Below, in pieces: positions 6,701 to 15,597 of a stretch of DNA of 55,664 nt (the stretch's first letter is position 1; every line of letters begins with the position of its first letter). This DNA is from Candidatus Uhrbacteria bacterium (GTDB taxonomy: Bacteria; Patescibacteriota; Patescibacteriia; UBA9934). Position numbers and translations under genes: made by a program. The DNA lies in NCBI GenBank assembly GCA_943359525.1, contig CALRHV010000005.1, positions 1 through 55,664 on the forward strand, read 5' to 3'. The notes beneath the pieces are model-generated. The model saw nothing but the letters and a program-made list of their open reading frames with translations, was not told the origin of the DNA and did not search any database.

Positions 6701-9625
6701 TTAGAGTGTTGGCGTTGTGATGGGCACGGTGATGAGGGTACTGTCGATTGGTGTTCCCGAAGAGGGCGTTGGCGTCGTCACAGTAACGATCACCGGACTC
6801 GACTCGAGAGTTCCGCCGGCTGGTGTCGAGGCTCGCGCAACAAGCTGATATCGTGCATCGTCACCAGTGGTCCATGAGATGCTCGTGATGGAGGACGGGT
6901 TCGCCGTACTTCCAACCATTGTTGTTTCCCCCGTCCAAAGATTTTCCGCAGTCACTTCGAGATACGTGACTTCGTTCATATCTGGTACTTCGATCACGAT
7001 GGTATATGCAGCACCGGTGTTCTCGATAGTTTGATTCGAGAATGGGTTGGTTATGTGGAACGTCGCGGTTTCTCCTCCGGATTCGTTGATCGAGATTGTG
7101 ACGCTGTCGCTCGCGGCATTGTCGACGTCGTCGTAAATCGTTGCGCTGAGTGTGTGATTACCCATGGCAACCCAGCTCGGGAGCACGAACATGTCGCCAT
7201 TCATGTTGTGCCCGATGCCAACTACCGCGCCGTCGATGGTGTATTCCACACGGGAGAATGATCGACGAACGGACGTATTGAGTGTTGTTGATAGTGTACG
7301 TCCAAGGACATCTCCATTGTTTGGTGACGTGATACGAATGCTTGGTTGGTTTTGCAACGTGTGAACATCGTCAGTATCTGTTGGAACGTCTTTGCATGTG
7401 GTGATCGCGGCTTCTCCGGGCTTGAGACTTGCGTTGTGTTTGGTAATCCACGCTTGTACCGCATTTTCCCATACCTGATATTGCGGATCCGCGGAAGGAT
7501 TTTCTGGAATTGGCCCGCGTGGGTCGTTCCTGTTCACGTACAGAAGAATATCGTGATACTCACCACAGGTCTCCGTCTTTTTAAATCGCTCTGGCGTGTA
7601 TTCGTTCGCAAGTTTTCCGGTGGAAGTGTCGACGGTGTACGTTGTGACGGGAATATTCCCATCAAGCATGGCTTTGCCGGTAGATGCGATGGTCGGCGTT
7701 GGGAACGCTTCGATCGATGTACCGTCGAGCGCCTTTTGCATGAACTCTTTCCACATTGGTGCGGCGACGAAAACGGCCTCGGAATTTTTTTTCATTGTTG
7801 TGCCGTCGGTGTTTCCTACCCAAACGCCAGCTGCGAGCGACGGGGTGTATCCCATGGTCCATGCATCGTTGAAATCACTCGTCGTTCCTGTTTTTGCAGC
7901 AACCGGTCTGCCGCCAAGCTGCAACGCGCTGTTAACGCCAAAAACGTACGACCGAGCATTGTTATCTGAAAGAACGTTACTCACGGTGTGTGCGATGTTC
8001 CTGTCTATGACTTGTGTGCCGGGGTGTTCTTCGGCTCTCCATTCTTCAAGGATGGTTCCGCTTGAGTCGGTCACCTTCAAAATTCCGGTTGTTGTCTGTT
8101 GTGACCCGCCATTTGCGAGAGTGCCGTATGCGCGAAGGTGATCAATCATCGTTACTTCACCACCACCAAGAACGAGGGAAAGGCCAAAGCGCGATCGATC
8201 CTCAAGCGTGGTGTATCCCATGCGCTGAAGGAACGTAAGCGCGCTGTCGACGCCAACGAGATACATCGCCTTTACCGCGGGGATGTTCAGCGAACCCTGG
8301 AGTGCTTTTCGCATAGTGACGTATCCATGCTCGCCGTTGTCGTAGTTATGCGGATTGTACGGGCCGGTTTCTGTTGGAATAACGGTATCGACGTCCCAAA
8401 GAATCGTGTTCGGTGTGTAGCCCTTTTCCCACGATGCGGCGTAAATGAGCGGCTTCATGCTGCTTCCTGGCTGCAGCGCCTGCTCGGTGACGTTTACTTG
8501 GCCATGAATCTCGTCGTTAAAATAATCCGCGCTTCCCACCATTGCGAGAACCTGGCCAGTCTTTGGATCAATTGCAAGGAGGCTTGCGTTGTTGAATCCG
8601 TATATTTCACCTTTTGCCGTCACGTTTGCGGTTACCGCGGCTTCTGCCGCCATCTGTTTGCTGTAGTCGAGAGTCGTAATAACATTGAGTCCGCCCGTTT
8701 CAACTTCACGCTCAGTGTATACGGTTTCAAGCTGATCTTTTACCCAGAGCACAAAGTGCGGCGCGGTGATATTGCTGAGTTTTGCGACGACCGGTGTTTC
8801 CGAGGCGAGTGCTGTGGCCACATCGTCGTGAGATGCATAGCCAAGCTCTTCCATGTTGTTCAAAACCCAATCGCGTCGTGTTTTTAAAAGTTCTGGATCA
8901 CGAAGATACCGACTCGGTTGTTTTGGCATTGCGGCGAGCGTTGCGGATTCTGCGAGGGTGAGCTCTTTCACATCTTTGCTGAAGTACGCCTGGCTCGCCG
9001 ACTGCACGCCGTAGTTTGCTCCGCCGTATCCAATCTGATTGAGGTAAAGGCTGAGAATTTCTGCTTTGGTGAACTTGTCCTCGACGGCGTACGCTAAAAG
9101 AATCTCTTTCACCTTTCGTATAACGGTTTTATCAAGGGTGAGGATGACGTTGCGCACCATTTGTTGGGTGAGCGTTGACGCGCCTTGTGCCTTGCAGCCA
9201 CACTTAATGTCCTCGTAAATGGATCGCGCAATGCTGAAATAGTTAATGCCATTGTGATTGTAGAATTGACGATCCTCGGCGGTGATTGTGGCGTCGATGA
9301 GTGTTTGGGGGATCTGTTCAATGGGAACAATAGTGCGCTTTTCGTTTTCGGCAATTTCGTACAGGAGGTGCGTGCCGGTTCGGTCGTAGATTTTTGTGGA
9401 TTGGGCAATATCGCGGTTCAGAATATCCTCGGTTGTTGGAAGTGTTTGCTTAATCCAGAGATAGCCCACAAAAAGCGAGAGGGCGCCTAAAAGAAAGAGG
9501 ACAATTCCGCCGAGAATGAGATTTTTGACGAACGATCCTTTGGTAAGAGCCTTCATCCGATGCAGGAGCGCAGCGACGAAGCGATTCTTGTGAAGTTCGG
9601 ATCGATATTTGCCGTATCGCTGCAT
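6701..9625 (-). CDS. mrcA: Class A penicillin-binding protein (PBP1A-type)
   Basis: This bifunctional peptidoglycan synthase has 974 aa from the ATG at 9625. A short basic cytoplasmic tail and one membrane helix (LILGGIVLFLLGALSLFVGY, about 36-55) precede a GT51 transglycosylase domain with TAEDRQFYNHNG and the ASTLTQQ motif. The transpeptidase domain carries SSMK, then the SLN triad and KTGTT. The C-terminal 200 residues are Thr/Ser-rich beta domains of Ig type. A TTG at 9754 would extend the protein by 43 residues with a second hydrophobic segment, but it overlaps the divergent promoter; a -10 TATTAT with a -35 lies correctly for the ATG. Confidence 0.93.
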   Translation of the reverse strand: MQRYGKYRSELHKNRFVAALLHRMKALTKGSFVKNLILGGIVLFLLGALSLFVGYLWIKQTLPTTEDILNRDIAQSTKIYDRTGTHLLYEIAENEKRTIVPIEQIPQTLIDATITAEDRQFYNHNGINYFSIARSIYEDIKCGCKAQGASTLTQQMVRNVILTLDKTVIRKVKEILLAYAVEDKFTKAEILSLYLNQIGYGGANYGVQSASQAYFSKDVKELTLAESATLAAMPKQPSRYLRDPELLKTRRDWVLNNMEELGYASHDDVATALASETPVVAKLSNITAPHFVLWVKDQLETVYTEREVETGGLNVITTLDYSKQMAAEAAVTANVTAKGEIYGFNNASLLAIDPKTGQVLAMVGSADYFNDEIHGQVNVTEQALQPGSSMKPLIYAASWEKGYTPNTILWDVDTVIPTETGPYNPHNYDNGEHGYVTMRKALQGSLNIPAVKAMYLVGVDSALTFLQRMGYTTLEDRSRFGLSLVLGGGEVTMIDHLRAYGTLANGGSQQTTTGILKVTDSSGTILEEWRAEEHPGTQVIDRNIAHTVSNVLSDNNARSYVFGVNSALQLGGRPVAAKTGTTSDFNDAWTMGYTPSLAAGVWVGNTDGTTMKKNSEAVFVAAPMWKEFMQKALDGTSIEAFPTPTIASTGKAMLDGNIPVTTYTVDTSTGKLANEYTPERFKKTETCGEYHDILLYVNRNDPRGPIPENPSADPQYQVWENAVQAWITKHNASLKPGEAAITTCKDVPTDTDDVHTLQNQPSIRITSPNNGDVLGRTLSTTLNTSVRRSFSRVEYTIDGAVVGIGHNMNGDMFVLPSWVAMGNHTLSATIYDDVDNAASDSVTISINESGGETATFHITNPFSNQTIENTGAAYTIVIEVPDMNEVTYLEVTAENLWTGETTMVGSTANPSSITSISWTTGDDARYQLVARASTPAGGTLESSPVIVTVTTPTPSSGTPIDSTLITVPITTPTL

Positions 9626-9655
9626 AAAAATTGGGAAAAATGTGGTGGTGTTTGC

Positions 9656-9684
9656 ATAATACGTTGCCGACGAGAAAAGGGCAA
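9656..9684 (-). promoter_or_regulatory. Promoter for the penicillin-binding protein gene
   Basis: On the minus strand: -35-like TTGCCC (9684-9679), 17-base spacer, -10 TATTAT (9661-9656). It lies 31-59 bases before the ATG at 9625 and inside the TTG-started extension, which favours the ATG start. Confidence 0.5.
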
Positions 9685-9736
9685 AAAACAGGGTGAACAA
9701 TATGGCCAACGTTAGCCAATAAGTTGCGAAAAAGCG

Positions 9737-9765
9737 TTGACAAAATGGCTTCAAAATGCTATACT
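9737..9765 (+). promoter_or_regulatory. Near-consensus promoter for the 3D-domain gene
   Basis: TTGACA (9737-9742), 17-base spacer, TATACT (9760-9765) preceded by TGC. This is the best sigma-70-like promoter in the window. An ATG follows only 6 bases later (9772), so transcription would start at about that ATG. Confidence 0.85.
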
Positions 9766-9771
9766 GTTCAT

Positions 9772-10326
9772 ATGAAAAATTCGGCAGCAGTAGCCGATTT
9801 TTCTTATTCTATGATCAATCGCCTCAAAACGGTTCTCAAGCGTTCGCCGGTAGAAGTTGCGACTCTTGCTGCTCTTGTACTTCTTGCTGGATATTTCGCT
9901 CTCCCTTCCGCGGCTCGTGCCACGGCAACCGTATTTGCGGTGGGTCGGGCGACGGAACTTGAGGTTGCCGCCATGAAGAATGCAACCATGCCATTTGGTC
10001 AGCTTCCTGGCGCGGATCTCCGTAATCCAACGTACACCATGCGGGTAACCGCAACGGCATACAACAGCGACCCTGCTCAAACCGACGATACGCCGTTTAT
10101 TACGGCCAGCGGAACTCATACTCGCATGGGCGTCATTGCGGCAAACTTCTTGCCGATGGGTACGCTCGTAAAGATCCCGGATTACTTTGGTGACCAGATC
10201 TTTACCGTGGAAGACCGCATGAACCCCCGTTACGACAAGCGCATCGACATCTGGATGGAAGAAGGCCCACAGGCCCGCCAGTTCGGTGTTCGTACCGTCG
10301 CGATTGAGGTCTATCATGCAAAATAA
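9772..10326 (+). CDS. Secreted 3D-domain protein (cell-wall associated)
   Basis: The C-terminal half carries a 3D (Asp-Asp-Asp) domain, a double-psi beta-barrel as in MltA-type lytic transglycosylases and resuscitation-related proteins: TAYNSDPAQTDDTPFITASGT, then GVIAANFLPMGTLVKIP, FTVEDRMN and KRIDIWMEEGPQARQFG, with the family aspartates. A signal or anchor helix (VATLAALVLLAGYFAL then AARA) lies ahead. Two starts are possible: ATG 9772 (184 aa, leaderless) or ATG 9811 (171 aa). The segment between encodes a terminator-like hairpin. Its promoter is divergent to that of the penicillin-binding protein, suggesting linked cell-wall roles. Confidence 0.85.
   Translation: MKNSAAVADFSYSMINRLKTVLKRSPVEVATLAALVLLAGYFALPSAARATATVFAVGRATELEVAAMKNATMPFGQLPGADLRNPTYTMRVTATAYNSDPAQTDDTPFITASGTHTRMGVIAANFLPMGTLVKIPDYFGDQIFTVEDRMNPRYDKRIDIWMEEGPQARQFGVRTVAIEVYHAK
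9775..9805 (+). promoter_or_regulatory. Terminator-like hairpin at the very start of the 3D-domain transcript
   Basis: AAAAATTCGGC (9775-9785) can pair with GCCGATTTTT (9793-9802), one bulged T, loop of 7, followed by CTT. It lies directly after the predicted transcription start and before the ATG at 9811, the layout of an attenuator. Confidence 0.5.
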
Positions 10327-10332
10327 GAAAAT

Positions 10333-10369
10333 CAACACCCCGGGCCGCAAGGCTTGGGGTGTTGTGTGT
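10333..10369 (+). terminator. Terminator after the 3D-domain gene
   Basis: CAACACCCC (10333-10341) pairs with GGGGTGTTG (10356-10364), with an inner GCC/GGC stem and GCAA loop; the tail TGTGTTTGG is a weak U-run. Its 3' arm overlaps the -35 of the next gene. Confidence 0.6.
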
Positions 10370-10398
10370 TTGGCTCAAAATCGCTACACTCGTCCTAT

Positions 10399-11004
10399 AT
10401 GAAACGCCTTCTTTTCTCCCTTGGTGCGGCGGTGCTTTTGCTCACAGGTGCGGGTTGCGCGTCGAATATTGTCTCTTCGATCAGCGGCGGAGGAAACGCT
10501 GAGGGCAAATGGAAGCTCGCGTTCGACCTTCCGTCGGGTTGGGTACAGGTTGAGGGATATGCGCAGCCAAACACGGAGCTTCTAACGCTGTCGCAAGAAG
10601 TGAATCACACCATGGGAATGATTACGCTCCAAAGCACCGACAAGCCGATTGCTCGCACAACAACGCCGGATGCATCGATCGCCACTGAGGGCTATGTAAC
10701 GTCGAATTATACAAAGATTGATGTTGATTGGTTGGATGCGCGCCGATCGGTTCCAAAGGACGCAACCGACCTCGGGAACGGTTTCTGGAAAGCTGCGCCA
10801 GTCGCGGACGATTGTGCTCCCGGTTCCTGTACAACAACGTATTATTTCAAGACAGAGGCCGGAGAAAAGTATCTCTTCACCGTGTGGCAGAGCGGCCAAG
10901 AACTTTCCGTTGCCGAGAAGGTGATTCTTTCTGCAAAAGTTGTTACGAAGTTCACCGACACCGTTCCTGCCGCAACCGTTGGTGACGTGAAGGCCACGGA
11001 ATAG
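10399..11004 (+). CDS. Predicted lipoprotein of unknown function
   Basis: A 201-aa protein with a lipoprotein signal peptide: MKRLLFSLGAAVLLLTGAGC, so Cys20 would be lipidated. The mature part is beta-rich (FDLPSGWVQVEGY, MGMITLQSTDKPI) with a C-PGSC pair near residues 133-138. No known family is recognised. The ATG at 10399 is chosen because it starts the signal peptide and lies 8 bases after TACACT (10385-10390), which has a -35-like TTGTGT 17 bases upstream. Confidence 0.8.
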   Translation: MKRLLFSLGAAVLLLTGAGCASNIVSSISGGGNAEGKWKLAFDLPSGWVQVEGYAQPNTELLTLSQEVNHTMGMITLQSTDKPIARTTTPDASIATEGYVTSNYTKIDVDWLDARRSVPKDATDLGNGFWKAAPVADDCAPGSCTTTYYFKTEAGEKYLFTVWQSGQELSVAEKVILSAKVVTKFTDTVPAATVGDVKATE

Positions 11005-11054
11005 CCCTTTGCGAAGAAGGATTTTTCTGCTACGATCCGGACGTTCTTCTCCAC

Positions 11055-11130
11055 GGCCGTGTGGTGAAGTGGTTAACACAGCGGTCTGCAAAACCGCGAT
11101 TCGCCGGTTCGACTCTGGCCACGGCCTCCA
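11055..11130 (+). tRNA. tRNA-Cys (GCA)
   Basis: Acceptor GGCCGTG pairs with CACGGCC; anticodon stem GCGGT/ACCGC holds the loop CTGCAAA; T-loop GGTTCGACT. Discriminator U (11127) is typical of tRNA-Cys, and CCA is encoded (11128-11130). Confidence 0.97.
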
Positions 11131-11133
11131 CAA

Positions 11134-11164
11134 AATGCTCCGATCTCGATCGGGGCGTTTTGTT
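11134..11164 (+). terminator. Terminator after tRNA-Cys
   Basis: AATGCTCCGAT pairs with ATCGGGGCGTT (two wobble pairs, loop CTCG), followed by TTGTTTT. Confidence 0.7.
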
Positions 11165-11172
11165 TTCCGCGG

Positions 11173-11184
11173 TATACTTCCCCT
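11173..11184 (+). promoter_or_regulatory. -10 element of the ABC transporter gene
   Basis: TATACT (11173-11178) lies 6 bases before the ATG at 11185; there is no ribosome-binding site. This predicts a leaderless transcript. Confidence 0.55.
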
Positions 11185-12978
11185 ATGTCGGAGGACGAAG
11201 AAAAGGATGGAAAAAAGCACCGGCTCACGTGGCGTGAGTTTTGGGCAATGTTGGGGCCGAGCATGAAGAAGTATGTTGGGCGGTATGTTTTTGTTTCCGC
11301 GTTTATCGTCATTGCCTCCCTTGCTCAGGTTGCGGAGCCGATAATTTACGGAAAAATTATCGATGTCATTTTTGCTGGCGGTAACGACGTGTTTTCAGCG
11401 ATCCTTCCCCTTGTTGCCGTCTGGGCTGGGGCGTTTTTGTTGAGTATTGGTCTGTCGCAATCTGCGCAACTTCTTGGGTGGTGGATTGGAAACCATGCTT
11501 CTAACGACTTCATGCATCGTGCGCTTCGGAAGGTATTGTTTTGGGATGCTGATCGATTCGGTCGATCTTCAAGTGGGGCTATTGCGAAGCGGCTCGACAA
11601 GGCTTGGGAAAAATCGTTCGATGTCAGTGGAAGGATGATGTCGGACGTTCTCCCAAGCATTGTAACGTTCATTTGTGTGCTGATCGCTGGGCTGTTGTTG
11701 GATTGGCGAATGACGGTCGCGGCGCTTGTGACGGTTCCTATTGCGGCATTTCTCACGTTTCGCGTGTATTTGAGAACCGAAGATAAACAATCAAAGCTTG
11801 GCGAATCTTGGGAGGAATTGAGTTCGAGCATTCACGAGACGTTGACGAACATCCTTCCAATTAAGATTTTTTCTGGAGAACGAAGAATCGAAAAACAACA
11901 GGTTGATGCCATTGATACAGTTACGGTTCGTCAAAATACACTGAATTATCTCTGGGCATTTCTCGCGGCAGGCAACGGTGTGGTTCGACTCGGCTCGAGA
12001 GTCGTCGTCCTCGTGGTTGGAGTATGGTTTATTGCCGATGGATCGCTTACGGTTGGAAAAATGGTGACGTTCTTGGGTATGTTGAACTATATTCTCGCGC
12101 CGTTCGACTACTTGCTCGCTGATGTGATGCGGCGAATGGGGGAGGCACGTGCGGCATTTGCGCGGTTGGCGAAGGACTGGTTTGAGGAGAATACTGTTGT
12201 TGAGGTTGCGCGCCCGAAACGTTTGAAGAACGTAAAAGGAACCGTTGCGTTCGACGATGTTCGTTATCGGTATCCAGGAAAGAAAGAAGAGGCCATCAAG
12301 AAAACGAGTCTCGTGATTCCTGCGGGGACGAGTTTGGCGCTGGTCGGTCGATCTGGTAGTGGGAAGAGTACGTTTGTGAAATTCTTGAACCGATTCCTCG
12401 ATCCTGCGTCTGGAAGGGTGATGATCGATGAAATTGATATCAAGTCGGTGAATATGGAGGATCTTCGTCGTGCAGTCGGTATTGTTCAGCAAGACACGGT
12501 GTTGTTTAATGACACCATTTTCAACAACATTCGATTCGCGCAGCCGAAAGCAACGAAAGATGAGGTTATCGTAGCGTGTAAAAAAGCGCAGGCGCACGAA
12601 TTTATTTTGGGCCTTCCAAAGAAATACGACACGATTGTTGGTGAGCGTGGCGTAAAGCTTTCTGGTGGAGAGCGTCAGCGGATCTCTTTGGCTCGCGTGT
12701 TCCTATCGAATCCACCGATTCTAGTGCTCGACGAAAGCACCAGTGCACTCGACTCGGAAACAGAGTCAAAGGTACAGGAAGCGTTGCGCGAGGTGATGAA
12801 GGGGCGAACGACGATCGTCATCGCGCACCGGCTGTCCACGGTGTATATGGCGGACACCATTGTGGTGCTGGATGGTGGAAAGATTGTGGAAAAAGGTACG
12901 CATGAACAGCTGTTACGAAAAGGCGGAATGTACGATAGACTGTGGAAGTTGCAGTCTGGTGGATATCTTCCGGAATGA
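11185..12978 (+). CDS. ABC exporter, fused membrane and ATP-binding domains
   Basis: The 597-aa protein is a half-transporter of the MsbA/ATM type. An N-terminal six-helix domain (about 30-320) is followed by an ATPase domain with Walker A GRSGSGKST, Q-loop GIVQQDTVLFNDT, signature LSGGERQR, Walker B ILVLDESTSALD and the switch His in IVIAHRLS. It would work as a homodimer exporting a lipid, peptide or other hydrophobic substrate; the substrate cannot be told. Start at the ATG 6 bases after a TATACT -10. The gene stands alone between tRNA-Cys and the helicase gene. Confidence 0.93.
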   Translation: MSEDEEKDGKKHRLTWREFWAMLGPSMKKYVGRYVFVSAFIVIASLAQVAEPIIYGKIIDVIFAGGNDVFSAILPLVAVWAGAFLLSIGLSQSAQLLGWWIGNHASNDFMHRALRKVLFWDADRFGRSSSGAIAKRLDKAWEKSFDVSGRMMSDVLPSIVTFICVLIAGLLLDWRMTVAALVTVPIAAFLTFRVYLRTEDKQSKLGESWEELSSSIHETLTNILPIKIFSGERRIEKQQVDAIDTVTVRQNTLNYLWAFLAAGNGVVRLGSRVVVLVVGVWFIADGSLTVGKMVTFLGMLNYILAPFDYLLADVMRRMGEARAAFARLAKDWFEENTVVEVARPKRLKNVKGTVAFDDVRYRYPGKKEEAIKKTSLVIPAGTSLALVGRSGSGKSTFVKFLNRFLDPASGRVMIDEIDIKSVNMEDLRRAVGIVQQDTVLFNDTIFNNIRFAQPKATKDEVIVACKKAQAHEFILGLPKKYDTIVGERGVKLSGGERQRISLARVFLSNPPILVLDESTSALDSETESKVQEALREVMKGRTTIVIAHRLSTVYMADTIVVLDGGKIVEKGTHEQLLRKGGMYDRLWKLQSGGYLPE

Positions 12979-13016
12979 TGGGGTCAGGTCTTGCTTTTAG
13001 CGATTTTGAATAGTGT

Positions 13017-14738
13017 ATGACCCAATCCGATGCGCTCGATATTTTAAAGACTGGCGCAAACGTGTTTTTGACGGGGGAGCCGGGCGCGGGAAAGAGTCAT
13101 ACTATTCGGGAGTACATTAGGTTTTTGCAATCACGCGGCGTTGCTCCGGCTATGACGGCAAGTACGGGAATTGCCGCAACGCATATTAGCGGCATGACCA
13201 TTCACTCGTGGAGCGGGCTTGGAATTCGAAAATTCATCACGCGTCGAGAATGCAAAGAGTTGGCGACGAATAGCACGTACGGCAGGCGAATTCGCAATAC
13301 TTCCGTGCTGATCATCGACGAAATTTCGATGTTGGACGCCGCGATGCTCGACTCGGTAGATATGGTCTGCCGTGTGGTACGAGATTCCGATCTTCCGTTC
13401 GGTGGAATTCAGATCGTGCTGGTTGGCGATTTCTTTCAGCTTCCACCGGTTACTCGCCACGACGAACCGCCGGCACGTTTCGCGTTCGCGGCGCGATCAT
13501 GGAGCGATGCGAATCTCACCGTGTGCTATCTCTCGGAACAGCACCGCCAAGAAGATCCTGTGTTTCTCGATATCCTCGCAGCATTGCGCCGCGGATCGCT
13601 CACCGAAGACCATGTTGAGACACTCCATGGTCGCCGATGTATGTCCGACGATCGCGATATAACCAAACTCTATTCGCACAACGCTGACGTTGATCGCATC
13701 AACACCGATCGTTTACGGATGCTTCTCGCAAAAGAAAAAACGTACACCATGACGACAGCGGGAAACCCAAAACTCGTTGAGCAGATGAAGCGCGGGTGTT
13801 TATCGCCAGAAAAGTTAATGCTCAAAATCGGTGCTCGTGTGATGTTTACGCGAAATAATCCTGCCGAGGGCTACGTGAACGGGTCGATCGCTGACGTGGT
13901 GGACTTCGATCGCGAGTCGAGTTATCCGGTTGTGCAGATGAAGTCCGGCCGTACGGTTTGTGTCGAACCAGGAATGTGGAGTGTGGACGGCGACGGCGGC
14001 ACGCCACTTGCCACGCTTCGTCAGCTTCCACTTCGATTGGCTTGGGCGATGACGGTACACAAAAGCCAGGGTATGTCGCTCGACGGGGCGTTTATCGATC
14101 TTGGCACCGCATTCGCATACGGCCAGGGCTACGTTGCGCTTTCTCGTGTTCGATCGCTGGCTGGGCTGTTCCTTGGCGGACTGAATGCGCGATCACTTGA
14201 GGTCGATCCTGTTGTGCTTGAAAGAGACGAAGCGTTCCGTGCGCAATCGCTCGCCGCAGAAACGGTGATTGCAAATCGGAGCGAGGCGGATCGAAAAGCC
14301 GACGCCGATGCATTTATTCAGACGTGTGGCGGAAAGAAGGAGCCGATTATTCGCGAAACCATCGATGCGCTCTCCGCATACTTCCCATCAAAACCAGCAA
14401 AGAAAGCAAAAGAACCAAAGTGGACGGAAACGCTTGCCCTCGTTATCGGCGGGAAGTCGATTATGGATGTTGCGAAGGAACGATCGCGCACCGTCGGCAC
14501 CATTGTCGGTCACCTCGAGGAAGTTCGCGCGCTCGATAAATTGCCGGCCGAAGTCTTCGATCGTCTCCGAAGCGACGTTAAAGACATCCACTCCGAGGTC
14601 GCGCCGATTATTATCGAGCTGAAGACTCGCGGACGATTCCTTCGCCCCGTGTTCGACCATTTCCAGGGAAAATATTCATACGATGATTTGCGGATCATCC
14701 AGTGGCTTGTGGATGCGGAGAAGGGATCGGCGAAATAG
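13017..14738 (+). CDS. PIF1-like superfamily 1 helicase with C-terminal HTH-like domain
   Basis: A 573-aa DNA helicase of the PIF1/RecD2 type. Walker A is GEPGAGKSH (about 22-30), with TASTGIAATHISGMTIHSW, the DEISMLD Walker B, GDFFQLPPV and the C-terminal LAWAMTVHKSQGMSLD and ALSRVRS motifs characteristic of PIF1. After about residue 440 a Lys-rich linker leads to a helical domain (ALVIGGKSIMDVAKERSRTVGTIVGHLEEV) resembling the HTH found at the end of RecQ-type helicases. Similar fusions occur in many CPR and Bacteroidetes proteins. It unwinds DNA 5' to 3' in the family; its pathway here is unknown. Confidence 0.9.
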   Translation: MTQSDALDILKTGANVFLTGEPGAGKSHTIREYIRFLQSRGVAPAMTASTGIAATHISGMTIHSWSGLGIRKFITRRECKELATNSTYGRRIRNTSVLIIDEISMLDAAMLDSVDMVCRVVRDSDLPFGGIQIVLVGDFFQLPPVTRHDEPPARFAFAARSWSDANLTVCYLSEQHRQEDPVFLDILAALRRGSLTEDHVETLHGRRCMSDDRDITKLYSHNADVDRINTDRLRMLLAKEKTYTMTTAGNPKLVEQMKRGCLSPEKLMLKIGARVMFTRNNPAEGYVNGSIADVVDFDRESSYPVVQMKSGRTVCVEPGMWSVDGDGGTPLATLRQLPLRLAWAMTVHKSQGMSLDGAFIDLGTAFAYGQGYVALSRVRSLAGLFLGGLNARSLEVDPVVLERDEAFRAQSLAAETVIANRSEADRKADADAFIQTCGGKKEPIIRETIDALSAYFPSKPAKKAKEPKWTETLALVIGGKSIMDVAKERSRTVGTIVGHLEEVRALDKLPAEVFDRLRSDVKDIHSEVAPIIIELKTRGRFLRPVFDHFQGKYSYDDLRIIQWLVDAEKGSAK

Positions 14739-14774
14739 TTCGCGTGTATACTGAACGCATAATGACAAACATTT

Positions 14775-15167
14775 ATGCAATCAAACGCCGCGTATCACAT
14801 TCTCCGCATTGGCCTCGGTATCACGTTTCTCTGGATTGGTGTGCTCATTTTCCGCAGTCCAGAGTTTTGGGGTGGCTTTCTGCAACCGTGGGCGATTGAT
14901 TTCCTGCCGGTTCCACTTCGTGAGGCCATGATTGGTAGTGCGGTTCTCGATGCTATTATCGGTCTCGCGCTTCTTGTAAATGTTCGTGTATGGATCGCGG
15001 CGCTTTTGGGATCAATTCACCTTGCGATTATTCTTGTCACGTGCGGAATCACTGAAATCACCGTCCGCGACATCGGCTTACTCGGTGGCACTATCGCGCT
15101 GTTCTGGACGAATCTTCCTGATCGATTCCGGATGATGGTGAAAAAGATGAGCGGCGGGAAGTCTTAG
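14775..15167 (+). CDS. DoxX-like membrane protein
   Basis: A 130-aa protein with four predicted membrane segments (about 7-27, 45-68, 70-92, 95-112) and the DoxX-like start AAYHILRIGLGITFLWIGVLIF. The family's exact function is unsettled. The ATG at 14775 is the first in this frame with a good N-terminus; a TATACT (14747-14752) lies upstream, and an out-of-frame ATG (14762) falls between them. Its stop overlaps the 3' end of the minus-strand gene 15164-15547 by 4 bases. Confidence 0.75.
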   Translation: MQSNAAYHILRIGLGITFLWIGVLIFRSPEFWGGFLQPWAIDFLPVPLREAMIGSAVLDAIIGLALLVNVRVWIAALLGSIHLAIILVTCGITEITVRDIGLLGGTIALFWTNLPDRFRMMVKKMSGGKS

Positions 15168-15547
15168 TTCTCCAATAAAATCCGCATCACCGTTTCGAGT
15201 TTCATCGCGCAGAGATTTTTTGGGATGACCGTGGCGATTTTGGCCACGGTGGCGGGGTCCATGGCGGTAAGGAGTTGTTCGCGGTTTACTTCGGGAACGC
15301 AGAGAATAGCAGCGGTACAGGATCCGGCGAGGAGTTTTTCGATAGATTTTGAAACCTTTTTCGCGAGTGCAATGATTTGTGCGGCCTTTTGGGCTTCGAA
15401 ATCTGCCATTTCAGAGACTTTGATTTCGAGTTCCTCTATTTCCGTCACCTCTCGACCCTCAACAGAAAGAACCCGAGCTTTCTCGGTGTTGGTAAGGACG
15501 ACGACGGTTTTCTCCGCAAACGGGGGATAATGTGTGGAGAACTCCAT
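15164..15547 (-). CDS. Host-attachment/eRF1-like-fold candidate (127 aa)
   Basis: The protein begins MEFSTHYPPFAEKTVVVLTN, then ARVLSVEGREVTEIEELEIK, a Lys/Ala-rich helix, LLAGSCTAAILCVPEVN and a final PATVAKIATVIPKNLCAM. This order resembles the bacterial eRF1-like (baeRF, host attachment protein) fold, but shorter than most; I give this as a tentative assignment. The ATG at 15547 lies 8 bases after the extended -10 TGTTAAAAT, so a leaderless transcript is expected. It is divergent from the VIT1-like gene and converges on the DoxX-like gene. Confidence 0.6.
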   Translation of the reverse strand: MEFSTHYPPFAEKTVVVLTNTEKARVLSVEGREVTEIEELEIKVSEMADFEAQKAAQIIALAKKVSKSIEKLLAGSCTAAILCVPEVNREQLLTAMDPATVAKIATVIPKNLCAMKLETVMRILLEN

Positions 15548-15555
15548 ACGACATG

Positions 15556-15590
15556 ATTTTAACACATGTTTGATGACTGCGTGGTAAAAT
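15556..15590. promoter_or_regulatory. Two face-to-back extended -10 elements in a divergent gap
   Basis: Minus strand: TGTTAAAAT (15564-15556), 8 bases before ATG 15547. Plus strand: TGGTAAAAT (15582-15590), 7 bases before ATG 15598. Both genes therefore look leaderless and their promoters share a 50-base gap. Confidence 0.6.
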
Positions 15591-15597
15591 ACCGCAT

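Noticed and set aside
9626-9754. Longer penicillin-binding protein start at TTG 9754
   Set aside because: It would overlap the divergent promoter of the 3D-domain gene and adds a hydrophobic segment ahead of the normal anchor; the ATG at 9625 has its own promoter.
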